A stretch of DNA of 64,000 nucleotides from Fen-1362 sp049516395. GTDB taxonomy: Bacteria > Planctomycetota > Phycisphaerae > Sedimentisphaerales > Anaerobacaceae. The first letter of the stretch is position 1. Each line of letters begins with the position of its first letter. The DNA is taken from contig JBEKTD010000002.1 of the NCBI GenBank assembly GCA_049516395.1, positions 62,001 through 126,000 of the forward strand, given 5' to 3'. The position numbers and the translations under genes were made by a program. The notes beneath the pieces were generated by a model, which was not told the DNA's origin, did not search any database, and worked only from the letters and a program-made list of their open reading frames with translations. Shown piece after piece: positions 15,395 to 22,680 of this stretch.

Positions 15395-17158
15395 ATGAAT
15401 ACTCGATACTTGAAACTCGATACTCGCAATACGCGGCCCGTAACCCGCAACTCGACCTCTACGAGCGACGAGCAACGAGTAACGAGTAACGGTTTTGTCC
15501 TGCCGCTGGTCCTCGTGGCTATCGTAATACTGATGGCGCTCATTATCGGCACCACAATGACCGACTATCACGCCCGCCTTCGGGCAGTCAAGCTCAAATC
15601 ACAGACCGAAGCGATGCTCGCCGCCGAAGCCGGCTACGAACGTGCCATCTTCTGGATGAGCCAGCAGTCAGATATCCTCAGCACTATCGGAACAGGCAAC
15701 GGCTCAATCGACTTCGGAAGTGCAACCTGCAGCTATACAATTGCCTTCCACGGCTGGCTCGGCCAAAAAGCCATCTTCGAAGTAACCTCCACAGGGGTAA
15801 GCGGCAGGCCATCTTTCACAAGAATCGTTGACGTGAACGTAATTCAGGAAACCTGCGGCTGGGCTATGGGCGCCTGCATGGTCCCTTTAGGGACATCCAT
15901 CGCATCTGAGTCTCCGGTTTATTTTAAAAACGGCGAGGTAATCAATATGCCTCTTCACATAAACAAACAAAACGACAGCCCGGATGTCGCCGATATTTTC
16001 ATAACCGGCAGTCCGACATTCCTGCAAAAAGTCGAAATGGGCGAAGACAGATACACATCCGGCAACTCCGACAAATACTCCTCTGTTATGTCATTCTTTC
16101 AAAGCGGCATATCCTTCGACCAGCCAACTGTCCGCATCGCTGATGCGACAGCCGTCCAAAGCAAAGTTACTCGATTCAAAAACAGCACCCTCCCCGCCTA
16201 CCAATTTACACCTACTGCCATCGCACCCGACGGCGGATCCCTCTCTTCTCCCAAATGTTCGGCCGTCCAGCTCGAATTCTATGTCAAGAACGGCGTCGGA
16301 ATGGTTCGCATCGACCCAAACTGCACAGTACAATTACATAGCGCGGGAACTTATGACTACAATATCGTCTCAGGCAGCAACCCAATGAGTTTCCAGCAAT
16401 ACAAAATCTATGCCTATCACTTCAAAAAAACCTCCGACCCCTGTATTGCTGTTCCCCTCACATCTACTTATGTTACCCAGACCATCGGCGGCTATACAAG
16501 CGCCCCCGGCGGACAAATCTACGTCAACGGCAACGTCGTAATCGGCGGCGGCGAAGACGCTAACTTTACCGACATGAATAATATGGTCGTCAGAGGCACA
16601 ATGACAGTCGTCGCAACCGGCAATATCTGGATAGCCGACTCGATATGGGTTGACGATAATGATAGTTCTGGCAACCACTACCAACGCGACGCCAATGGTA
16701 TGCCCCCTGCAAATAACCCCAATGTCCTCGGTCTCATTGCACAGGGCGTTATCAAAATCGTTGACCCGGGCCTGGCAGGATCTACTTCACCTACACCCCC
16801 AGCCAATTATACTTATCGAAGAATTGGAATCAAAAAGTCAGGGTCCACAAACCGATATCTGCCCGACCCAACCGTCGTTGAGGCCGCAATGACCGTCGGC
16901 GGTGGCGGATGGGGTGCGGAAAATGTAGGTGGCAGACTTATGTACAGCGGTTCCTCGGATGTCCTTTATGTCCACGGCAGCATAACCGAGGTCATAAGAG
17001 GCGTCGTCAACGTCGGAGACCCCATCACTAATGGCTACGCAAAGAATTACTACATTGATACCCGGCTGATGTCGGGCATATTGCCGGGCGATATCTGGTT
17101 ATCCGGCAAATACTTCCCCGCTCCCGCCGGCTGGCACGACACCCAAAGCGCCGATTAA
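15395..17158 (+). CDS. PilX/GspK-like pilus assembly protein with repeat-derived leader
   Basis: 587 residues. The mature-like N-terminus is NG|FVLPLVLVAIVILMALIIG (G33, F34), then a long helix rich in QTEAMLAAEAGYERAIFWM, a pattern typical of PilX/GspK. The +5 glutamate is absent (Leu in its place), as is usual for GspK-type proteins. A large beta-rich domain follows (residues 120-587) with GGQIYVNGNVVIGGGEDANF-type strands. The first 31 residues (MNTRYLKLDTRNTRP... to RVTS) are encoded entirely by a 13-unit heptamer tract, so this leader has been overwritten or extended by repeat DNA. ATG 15395 is preceded by ACAGGAG. Probably exported by the same system as the two preceding pseudopilins. 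Confidence 0.78.
   Translation: MNTRYLKLDTRNTRPVTRNSTSTSDEQRVTSNGFVLPLVLVAIVILMALIIGTTMTDYHARLRAVKLKSQTEAMLAAEAGYERAIFWMSQQSDILSTIGTGNGSIDFGSATCSYTIAFHGWLGQKAIFEVTSTGVSGRPSFTRIVDVNVIQETCGWAMGACMVPLGTSIASESPVYFKNGEVINMPLHINKQNDSPDVADIFITGSPTFLQKVEMGEDRYTSGNSDKYSSVMSFFQSGISFDQPTVRIADATAVQSKVTRFKNSTLPAYQFTPTAIAPDGGSLSSPKCSAVQLEFYVKNGVGMVRIDPNCTVQLHSAGTYDYNIVSGSNPMSFQQYKIYAYHFKKTSDPCIAVPLTSTYVTQTIGGYTSAPGGQIYVNGNVVIGGGEDANFTDMNNMVVRGTMTVVATGNIWIADSIWVDDNDSSGNHYQRDANGMPPANNPNVLGLIAQGVIKIVDPGLAGSTSPTPPANYTYRRIGIKKSGSTNRYLPDPTVVEAAMTVGGGGWGAENVGGRLMYSGSSDVLYVHGSITEVIRGVVNVGDPITNGYAKNYYIDTRLMSGILPGDIWLSGKYFPAPAGWHDTQSAD
15398..15488. repeat. Heptamer tract (13 units) inside a coding region
   Basis: Thirteen 7-base units in a row, e.g. 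AATACTC, GATACTT, GAAACTC, GATACTC ... ACGAGCG, ACGAGCA, ACGAGTA, ACGAGTA. It lies immediately after the start codon of the PilX-like gene and is translated as its leader. This is the longest and most regular tract of the window. Confidence 0.85.
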
Positions 17159-17292
17159 AAACCGAAGACAGAAAACCGGGGACGGATGACTGCCCTCTGT
17201 CTTCCGCCTGCCCTGCGACTCGTCCGGCGTAGCGATAGCGAAGTCGGAAGTCCTTTGAGCGAAGCGGGGTCATCTGTCCTCTGATTTGCGGT

Positions 17293-17333
17293 GAAAATAA
17301 AAAGGCCACCCTGATTTACTTCTAAGGATGGCC
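17293..17333 (-). terminator. Rho-independent terminator on minus strand
   Basis: On the minus strand GGCCATCCT (17333-17325) pairs with AGGGTGGCC (17312-17304) around a 12-base loop, followed by TTTTTATTTT. It faces away from the pilin operon, so it ends a minus-strand transcript starting upstream of 17360. Confidence 0.75.
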
Positions 17334-17359
17334 CGTTGGTTCGCAAAAACAGTTTAAAC

Positions 17360-17587
17360 TTATAAGTTCAACTTACCTAAGGAGGCCTCGGCGGAGGTTG
17401 TATCCTGTAAGATAAATGACTGGTTCCATAAAAATCCCCCAAAACTTGGGAAGCTTCTGTATATCTGAAAACCGCCCTCTCTCCGACCAAACCCGCCGGC
17501 GGCGAGAGGTTTATAACCACCATTACCAACCCTATAGGCGACATCAGCAATTCCATAGTCAAGCTCCCATAGTTCTGTTTGTCTCAT
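17360..17587 (-). CDS. Candidate small minus-strand gene before a terminator
   Basis: 75 codons from ATG 17587 with AAGGTG six bases upstream (MRQTELWELDYGIADVAYRV at the start, ending ASLGKLNL), and a stop 27 bases before the terminator stem. A second frame starts at ATG 17556 after GGGAG and reads a hydrophobic N-terminus (MELLMSPIGLVMVVINLSP) ending in QPPPRPP. The two overlap on the same strand, and I cannot decide which is real or whether the transcript is non-coding. The good terminator argues that something is transcribed here. No family recognised for either. Confidence 0.3.
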   Translation of the reverse strand: MRQTELWELDYGIADVAYRVGNGGYKPLAAGGFGRREGGFQIYRSFPSFGGFLWNQSFILQDTTSAEASLGKLNL

Positions 17588-17736
17588 CGACAACACCTTA
17601 AATTATTTATGAGTCGAAATCCCTCACTCAAAATTGCCGAAAAACCTTATCCCCCAACCCCATTATCAGTATTGATAACACGGATTGACGATTGATAAGC
17701 GATTATTGATAATTTTCAGACTCCTTCCGGCTTCCA

Positions 17737-17794
17737 CACGGAGCGAAGCGACGGGCCCGCTTCGGAAATCAGCAATCCGCAATCAACAATCAGA
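17737..17794. repeat. 30-bp element, copy A4, followed by heptamers
   Basis: Element 17737-17766 (CACGGAGCGAAGC...GCTTCGGA), then AATCAGC, AATCCGC, AATCAAC, AATCAGA (17767-17794). Copies A4 and A5 share the CACGGAGCGAAGCGACG variant, a subfamily distinct from the CACGTAGCG copies. The left flank is a looser GATTGAT-type word tract. Confidence 0.75.
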
Positions 17795-17797
17795 AAT

Positions 17798-18775
17798 CTA
17801 TTTCGTCCTGTTCAAAAGCGCCTCAACAAGCCGGCGAAGCATATCCGCTTTTTCGCCGAAGGGCCTCAACGCAGCAACCGTTTCATCAGCTATTTTTTTG
17901 GCTAACTCTCTCGACCTCTCAAGCCCCACCACCGCCGGATACGTTTGTTTTCCCTGCCTTGCGTCTTTGCCGCTGGTCTTGCCTAACTGCTCGCTCGTCC
18001 CACACACGTCGAGTATGTCGTCTGCTATCTGGAACCCAAGTCCTATCTTTAATCCGCATTCACGCAGCCGCCTCAATTGTTTCTCGTCTGCCCTTCCACA
18101 TATCCCCCCCATAACAGCGGCACAGCGAAACATCTTCCCCGTCTTATTGACGTGAATTATCTTCAGTAGGGCGGGGCTTACCACGCCATCCCTAAACTTT
18201 GTCTTTTTCTTTTTTATCTCTGTGCTCTCTGTGTCCTCTGTGGCTAAAACAATTTTGTTCTCTGTGGCCTTAATGTCGGCCATTTGTCCCGCGACCATTC
18301 CCGCAGGCCCCGCCGCCTCCGCAAGCTCGCCAATCAACCTCGCCGCCACAGCCGGTGTTTTTATTTCCTTCGCCAGCACCTCAAACGCCAGCGTCAGCAA
18401 CGCATCCCCAGCAAGTATCGCTGTCGCCTCGTCAAATTTCTTATGGCACGTCAATCGCCCTCGCCGATAATCATCATCATCCATCGCCGGCAAATCGTCG
18501 TGTATCAGCGAATACGTATGAACCATCTCTATCGCCGCCGCCGCTATCTGGGCGTCACGATTAACCTTCCCGCTTATCATTTCGCAGCACAACAACACTA
18601 TCGCCGACCGTATGCGCTTGCCCGGCCCCATTAACACGTAACGAACAGGCCCCCTAAGCTCTTTGCTGATTAAATCTCTCCGCGACAAAATCCAGCCAAG
18701 CGTCTTATTGACTAACTTGACCTTGCGCTCCAGGTCCCTCTCAAACCGTCTTTGCGTTTCACTGTCTGACTTCAT
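17798..18775 (-). CDS. ispA: Farnesyl/geranyl diphosphate synthase (short-chain prenyl synthase)
   Basis: 325 residues. Adds isopentenyl diphosphate to allylic diphosphates in the cytoplasm. First aspartate-rich motif: LIHDDLPAMDDDDYRRG (93-102), with the PAMD spacing typical of bacterial farnesyl diphosphate synthases. Second motif: QIADDILDVCG (about 257). The closing RRLVEALLNRTK also fits. Between ADIKATEN and VVSPALLKI there is an insert of about 25 residues (172-198) reading VLATEDTESTEIKKKKTKF. Its DNA is the intergenic CCACAGAGGACACAGAGAGC word followed by an A-rich run; the same word occurs at 36487-36510. The family has a short variable loop there, so the insert is probably tolerated. 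Start by ATG 18775, divergent from miaA. Confidence 0.9.
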   Translation of the reverse strand: MKSDSETQRRFERDLERKVKLVNKTLGWILSRRDLISKELRGPVRYVLMGPGKRIRSAIVLLCCEMISGKVNRDAQIAAAAIEMVHTYSLIHDDLPAMDDDDYRRGRLTCHKKFDEATAILAGDALLTLAFEVLAKEIKTPAVAARLIGELAEAAGPAGMVAGQMADIKATENKIVLATEDTESTEIKKKKTKFRDGVVSPALLKIIHVNKTGKMFRCAAVMGGICGRADEKQLRRLRECGLKIGLGFQIADDILDVCGTSEQLGKTSGKDARQGKQTYPAVVGLERSRELAKKIADETVAALRPFGEKADMLRRLVEALLNRTK

Positions 18776-18795
18776 AACACCAGCCCCGTTGAACG

Positions 18796-18824
18796 TTGCG
18801 TTACAATCTCAAAAACCGTATTAT
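18796..18824 (+). promoter_or_regulatory. Sigma-70-like promoter for miaA
   Basis: TTGCGT (18796-18801), 17-base spacer, TATTAT (18819-18824). It lies about 33 bases before the miaA start. A TATAAT on the opposite strand (18825-18820) overlaps it and could serve ispA. GCCCCGCGGGGC at 18831-18842 is a perfect palindrome just downstream. Confidence 0.5.
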
Positions 18825-18856
18825 ACACTCGCCCCGCGGGGCTTCGATAAAAAATT

Positions 18857-19783
18857 ATGAACCCCAAAATGATTCTTATTCTTGGCGTCACCGCTTCAGG
18901 CAAAGGCAAACTCGCCTTCGCCCTGGCAAAATCTCTCGGCGCTGAAATCATCAGCATTGATTCGATGAAGGTCTATCGCCGAATGGATATCGGCACCGCC
19001 AAACCCCCAAAAGAAAATCGCGACCAGATTCCCTATCACCTCATCGACGTCGTCGAACCCGGCGACTCATTCAATGTTGCCCGATTCCTCGAACTGGCTA
19101 TAGAATCTATCGACGATATAAAAAAACGCGGCAAACCCGTCGTCGCTGTTGGCGGCACAGCCCTCTACATCAAATCTCTCCTCTATGGCCTCTTTGAAGG
19201 CCCTAGCGCAGATGAGCAAATCCGCGACCAACTCAAAGCACAGGCGCAAACCGAAGGCCTCGACAAGCTTTACGCCCAGCTTCAAAAAAACGACCCCGCC
19301 GCTGCCGCAAAAATCAGCGCAAATGACCCCAGACGCATCATCCGCGCCCTTGAGGTCTATAAACTCACAGGTAAACCAATATCTTCTTTCCAGCAGCAGT
19401 GGGACGCAAACGCCTCGCAGGATTGGTCTATCATCGGCTTACGAAGGGAAAAAACCGAGGAAAACAAACGCATCAACGCAAGAGTCAAAAAGATGATTGA
19501 CACCGGCCTCGTCGATGAGGTCAAACAGCTCCTCGCCGAACCGATTCCGCTCAGCAAACAGGCCCGCTCCGCCATCGGCTACGCTGAAATAATCAAACAT
19601 CTCGCGGGAGAAATTCCCCTCGATGATGCAATCGAGTTAATCAAGAAAAACACCCGAAAACTCGCCAAGGCGCAGCGAACCTGGTTTAAAACCTTCAAAA
19701 ACGTCCACTCCCTCGACCTTGCCCCCGATGAAACCGTTGATTCCGTCCTTGCCCGCACAAAAGAAATCCTGAAAATAATATAG
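18857..19783 (+). CDS. miaA: tRNA dimethylallyltransferase
   Basis: 308 residues. Transfers dimethylallyl from DMAPP to A37 of tRNAs reading UNN codons. MILILGVTASGKGKLAFALA aligns with the family P-loop (GPTASGKT), but the Thr/Ser that follows Lys is Gly here (GKG), a departure from Walker A. Other motifs are intact: EIISIDSMKVYRRMDIGTAK, HLIDVVEPGDSFNVARF, VAVGGTALYIKSLLYGL, DPRRIIRALEVYKLTGKPIS and SAIGYAEI. It sits next to ispA, whose product class shares its DMAPP substrate. A decayed copy of its last 16 codons is found at 21132-21180, beyond the hydrolase cassette. Confidence 0.92.
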   Translation: MNPKMILILGVTASGKGKLAFALAKSLGAEIISIDSMKVYRRMDIGTAKPPKENRDQIPYHLIDVVEPGDSFNVARFLELAIESIDDIKKRGKPVVAVGGTALYIKSLLYGLFEGPSADEQIRDQLKAQAQTEGLDKLYAQLQKNDPAAAAKISANDPRRIIRALEVYKLTGKPISSFQQQWDANASQDWSIIGLRREKTEENKRINARVKKMIDTGLVDEVKQLLAEPIPLSKQARSAIGYAEIIKHLAGEIPLDDAIELIKKNTRKLAKAQRTWFKTFKNVHSLDLAPDETVDSVLARTKEILKII

Positions 19784-19915
19784 AAACACGCCCCATTAGA
19801 AAAAATGGTAACACATAACTTTCCAATAAATCGCAGATTTCTAATCCGCTTAGGGATGGCTTACGCCACGGGGCACGGGCGGCCAGGCTCCAAATGCAAT
19901 GATGACATCCACTTT

Positions 19916-19974
19916 CCAACGCCCAATCCAAATCTCAAGGGGCAGTCGGCGTTGGCTCCAGCGCTGTGTTAGGC
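19916..19974 (-). other. Truncated attC-like recombination site at the 3' end of the hydrolase cassette
   Basis: Read on the minus strand: GCCTAAC (19974-19968), the arm ACAGCGCTGGAG, then CCAACGCC (19955-19948), a 24-base loop, and its perfect complement GGCGTTGG (19923-19916). The outer partner GTTAGGC expected next is missing; GACATCCACTTT on the plus strand occupies that place. The hydrolase frame runs into this site and ends there as NTALEPTPTAP, a peptide that is simply translated attC. Confidence 0.7.
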
Positions 19975-20900
19975 GGCGTTCTTCGGTCGGGACTAAACGG
20001 CTTGTCTAATCGCGGTGCCATCCAGCGAAGGACGCGGCCCATCAAGCCCAGCCTCAACTGCCCACTGGCGTGGCCATGAGGCAATCGCCAGATTTCAGGC
20101 TGCTGCCACTTTTGCCAGAGTTCCTCGTACGGTTGCCCCGCCGCGAACAAATCAGGGATGACTGGCGTGGACAAAGTCAGATTCAACCGGGTGGTATCCA
20201 TTGCTTGGTGTGCCGGCCTTAGAGCCTCGAAGGCTTTCCGAACCCGCCGCCAGATGACCGGTTGGCAGTAATTCATGCACACACCGGGAACAGTCAGAAC
20301 GGCACAGGCGATGCGCGCATCGCTGCACGCAGTCAATCCCGCAAGCCATCCCCCAAACGAAAAACCCTGAAGCCCCACGGATGGGCAACCTTCATCAAGG
20401 AGCCAGCCAGTGAGCGCGCGAATCTCGGCGACGTTCTGCGACATAGCCTGCGCGAACTCCAGAAAATTCTCGTCAGTGGCTCGCCGCGGACGGCGCTTAA
20501 GTTTGTATGGGGGGACAAGTGTGGCTACATTAAACCCTGCACGATTGAACCGGCGGGCAAACAAATGAAAGACCGTATTATAGCCAACGGGAGGATTGCC
20601 ATCGAGTAGAATGATGACTGGTCGTTCCTGCCAGCGCTGGGCGCAACGGTATAGACGACCGTGAACGACATTGTTCTCCATGAACTCGCAGGGTCGCGGC
20701 GTGGGAAATGTGAAATGCCGCGGCCCATCAAATTCAATCCGCGCCGGGTCGCTTGCGGCGGGGATAAAGTCCGGGCCATTTAGAAATTCGAGCGCTTCCT
20801 CCAGTTTCCATTTTGGCCTGGGCGCGCGTCTTAGCGGAGCAACGACGTATGCCATCTGAAGAGCTGACCAATCAATGAATTTTGCCAATGGTGCGATCAT
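19935..20900 (-). CDS. Alpha/beta hydrolase carried on an integron-type gene cassette
   Basis: 321 residues from ATG 20900. A longer frame to 20942 only translates the attC site, and the chosen ATG lies 18 bases after GTTAGGC, as in integron cassettes. The nucleophile elbow is LQGFSFGGWLAGL (G-F-S-F-G-G); an oxyanion-type HG is not clear, but VIILLDGNPPVGYNTVFHLF is a typical strand-loop, and the final HGHAS supplies a plausible catalytic His. No signal peptide. It resembles alpha/beta hydrolases of unknown substrate, about 300 residues long, in Verrucomicrobia and Planctomycetes metagenomes (from memory). The last eleven residues (NTALEPTPTAP) come from attC. It lies between miaA and a fragment of a second miaA tail and shares no operon with neighbours. 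Confidence 0.8.
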   Translation of the reverse strand: MIAPLAKFIDWSALQMAYVVAPLRRAPRPKWKLEEALEFLNGPDFIPAASDPARIEFDGPRHFTFPTPRPCEFMENNVVHGRLYRCAQRWQERPVIILLDGNPPVGYNTVFHLFARRFNRAGFNVATLVPPYKLKRRPRRATDENFLEFAQAMSQNVAEIRALTGWLLDEGCPSVGLQGFSFGGWLAGLTACSDARIACAVLTVPGVCMNYCQPVIWRRVRKAFEALRPAHQAMDTTRLNLTLSTPVIPDLFAAGQPYEELWQKWQQPEIWRLPHGHASGQLRLGLMGRVLRWMAPRLDKPFSPDRRTPPNTALEPTPTAP

Positions 20901-20911
20901 GAGTTTAAGCC

Positions 20912-21011
20912 GCCTAACGATCCAAAGCTGAGCCACCGCCAACTCGCGACGCCAACCGCGACAGCGGAACTGACAGCGCCAACGGCGGTTGGCTCCGGCG
21001 ACTTGTTAGGC
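20912..21011 (-). other. attC-like site (full), 100 bp
   Basis: On the plus strand GCCTAAC (20912-20918) and GTTAGGC (21005-21011) are the outer core boxes (consensus RYYYAAC and GTTRRRY). Inside, GAGCC-ACCGCC (20930-20940) pairs with GGCGGT-T-GGCTC (20984-20995), leaving one unpaired T (20990), the kind of extrahelical base that gives attC its orientation. The 3' half (GGTTGGCTCC..GCG..GTTAGGC) matches that of the partial site at 19951-19974. Confidence 0.75.
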
Positions 21012-21131
21012 AACGGATTCATTAAACTGACTAAACGCTTGGCTACGCAACCAAGCCTTCCATTGCCACAATAATATCAAATTCTTCATCGGAGTTACAA
21101 TAATCTGAAGCATTTTTTACGAATTTATTGC

Positions 21132-21180
21132 TGATTCCGCCCTCGCCCGGACAATTGAAATCCTGAAAGTAACATAAAAC
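21132..21180 (+). pseudogene. Decayed copy of the miaA 3' end
   Basis: Aligned without gaps for 40 bases to miaA 19738-19777 with few differences, and still reads DSALARTIEILKVT against DSVLARTKEILKII. No upstream miaA sequence precedes it; the attC side begins instead. It marks the far border of the inserted cassette segment. Confidence 0.75.
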
Positions 21181-21194
21181 TGTTTATGATTGTC

Positions 21195-21214
21195 ATTCCC
21201 GCGAAAGCGGGAAT
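21195..21214. repeat. ATTCCCGC..GCGGGAAT hairpin repeat
   Basis: ATTCCCGC-GAAA-GCGGGAAT, a perfect 8-bp stem with a GAAA tetraloop. It occurs in the context TGTCATTCCCGC...GGAATCCAGAC, a short repeat widely seen in unrelated bacterial genomes (dRS3-like). Confidence 0.8.
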
Positions 21215-21694
21215 CCAGACACTGTGATAATTACAACCAGGTTCAGTCTGGTCATAAAAGTAGCTTTAGCTGGCGGTTTCAATAGAAGTGCGCGGCGGCT
21301 ATGGGCGATACAGCACCCTGCTTGGCCGTATCGCCCTATCACCCTCCTGCTCGCGGCCTTGTACGTCTTCAACCGGCCGACGAGCACTTTTCAGCGCCGC
21401 CATTCGCAAAGCATCTTCCGATTCCAGTGCGCCGGGCTTAGGAGTCTCAGCGCCGGCTCTTCACCCCGGGAAGAGCTATTGACGTTTTATTATTTCAGGT
21501 TCGCCAACAAGACAAACCTATTGTGACTTTCACGGCAATGATGCTAAACATTTTTCGTTACTGGCTGATTAGCACCCGCTTAAAATTTGATTAAAATTCA
21601 AAATATCCTCACCCGCCAATAATCTTGTAAAAACGCCGTTAATCAGCATAATAAAATCTCCGAACCGTTTTTTAAGTAAACCGTTTGAAACCTT

Positions 21695-22642
21695 ATGGCT
21701 CTTAACCAAAAAAATTTAGCAACTTTATTTCTTGCTTCGAGGCCGCAGTTCCTCACCGCAAGCGCATCACCCGTTCTTGTCGGCTCAGCACTCGGTTTCG
21801 CAGTTGCAGGCACGTTCAACTGGCCCCTTTTTCTTCTCGCGCTGCTCGCCATAATGGCCCTGCACTCCGGAGCAAACATCGCCAACGACTACTTCGACCA
21901 CCTCTCCGGCAACGACTGGGGCAATAAAAACATCACCCCCTTCTCCGGCGGCAGACAATTCATCCAGCAAAATATCCTATCGCCAAAGGCGACACTGGCC
22001 GCATCACTTTTTTGCCTCTCCTTCGGCGTATCGCTCGGCTTAGTCATTCTGTATCTGACTCGCAGCTGGTTCATTTTAATCCTCGGCCTTGCCGGTCTTC
22101 TCGGCGGATTCTTCTATACTGCACCGCCGGTCAAACTCGGCTATCGTGGTGTCGGCGAAATCGTCATCGCCTTTCTCTTCGGCATCCTCCCCGTCTATGG
22201 CTCTTACTATCTCCAAACCGGTTTAATCGACATCACCCCCTTGCCAGCCGCTTGTGTCGTTGGCATCCTGATTTTCCTAATAATTTTCATAAATGAATTT
22301 CCAGACCTGCCCGCCGATGCCGCTGTCAATAAGAAAACCCTCGTCGTCCTTCTCGGCATCCCCCTCGGCGTGCGGATTTACCGGATCGCCGTGATAAACG
22401 CGTTTGTTGTTATGGTTACGGGCATCTCTGTCGGCAGGGTTATGGCCTGGCCTCTGCTTCTGTATTTCCTATTTGGTCTGCCCGTCTCTGTAGCCGCTAT
22501 AAATTTCGTCAATGTTCACGACGTCTCCACCCCGGGCCCGACTCAACATCGCGCCTGCGCAATTACCATTCTCCTCCACCTCATCGGCTCTCTCACCCTC
22601 GCCATCGGCTTCATCGCCAGCAGTTTCTACTTCGCCAAATAA
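21695..22642 (+). CDS. menA: UbiA-family prenyltransferase, MenA-like (1,4-dihydroxy-2-naphthoate prenyltransferase)
   Basis: 315 residues with eight to nine membrane helices. The first aspartate-rich motif is GANIANDYFDHLSGNDWGN (NDxxDxxxxxD type) and the second INEFPDLPADAAVNKKTLVV. Both match MenA better than UbiA (which has DxxxDx2D with a different spacing). The protein attaches a polyprenyl chain to a quinone nucleus at the inner face of the cytoplasmic membrane, giving demethylmenaquinone. It suggests menaquinone use, and a polyprenyl synthase at 52633 could supply the tail. ATG 21695 follows a weak ribosome binding site. The next gene starts 38 bases downstream on the same strand. Confidence 0.82.
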   Translation: MALNQKNLATLFLASRPQFLTASASPVLVGSALGFAVAGTFNWPLFLLALLAIMALHSGANIANDYFDHLSGNDWGNKNITPFSGGRQFIQQNILSPKATLAASLFCLSFGVSLGLVILYLTRSWFILILGLAGLLGGFFYTAPPVKLGYRGVGEIVIAFLFGILPVYGSYYLQTGLIDITPLPAACVVGILIFLIIFINEFPDLPADAAVNKKTLVVLLGIPLGVRIYRIAVINAFVVMVTGISVGRVMAWPLLLYFLFGLPVSVAAINFVNVHDVSTPGPTQHRACAITILLHLIGSLTLAIGFIASSFYFAK

Positions 22643-22680
22643 GTTGACGACAATACCAAGCCGCCTTAAACTTGCCAGCA

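Larger units (their letters stand above)
21012..21694. other. Gene-free region with remnants and hairpins
   Basis: 680 bases without a supported gene. 21030-21125 resembles 27575-27665 (minus-strand frames ending GLVA and GLVV). 21132-21180 is the miaA-tail copy. 21195-21214 is a hairpin. 21303-21335 holds GGGCGATAC and GTATCGCCC as a 9-bp stem inside a larger imperfect inverted repeat (21286-21300 with 21378-21393), which may be a structured transcript or a remnant of mobile DNA. Confidence 0.5.

Noticed and set aside
20900..20942. Start codon of the hydrolase at 20942
   Set aside because: The extra 14 residues are translated from the attC site; ATG 20900 has the usual cassette spacing from GTTAGGC.
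21224..21526. Open frame of about 100 codons in the gap after the cassette
   Set aside because: No ribosome binding site, no recognisable motif, and it runs through hairpin-forming DNA.
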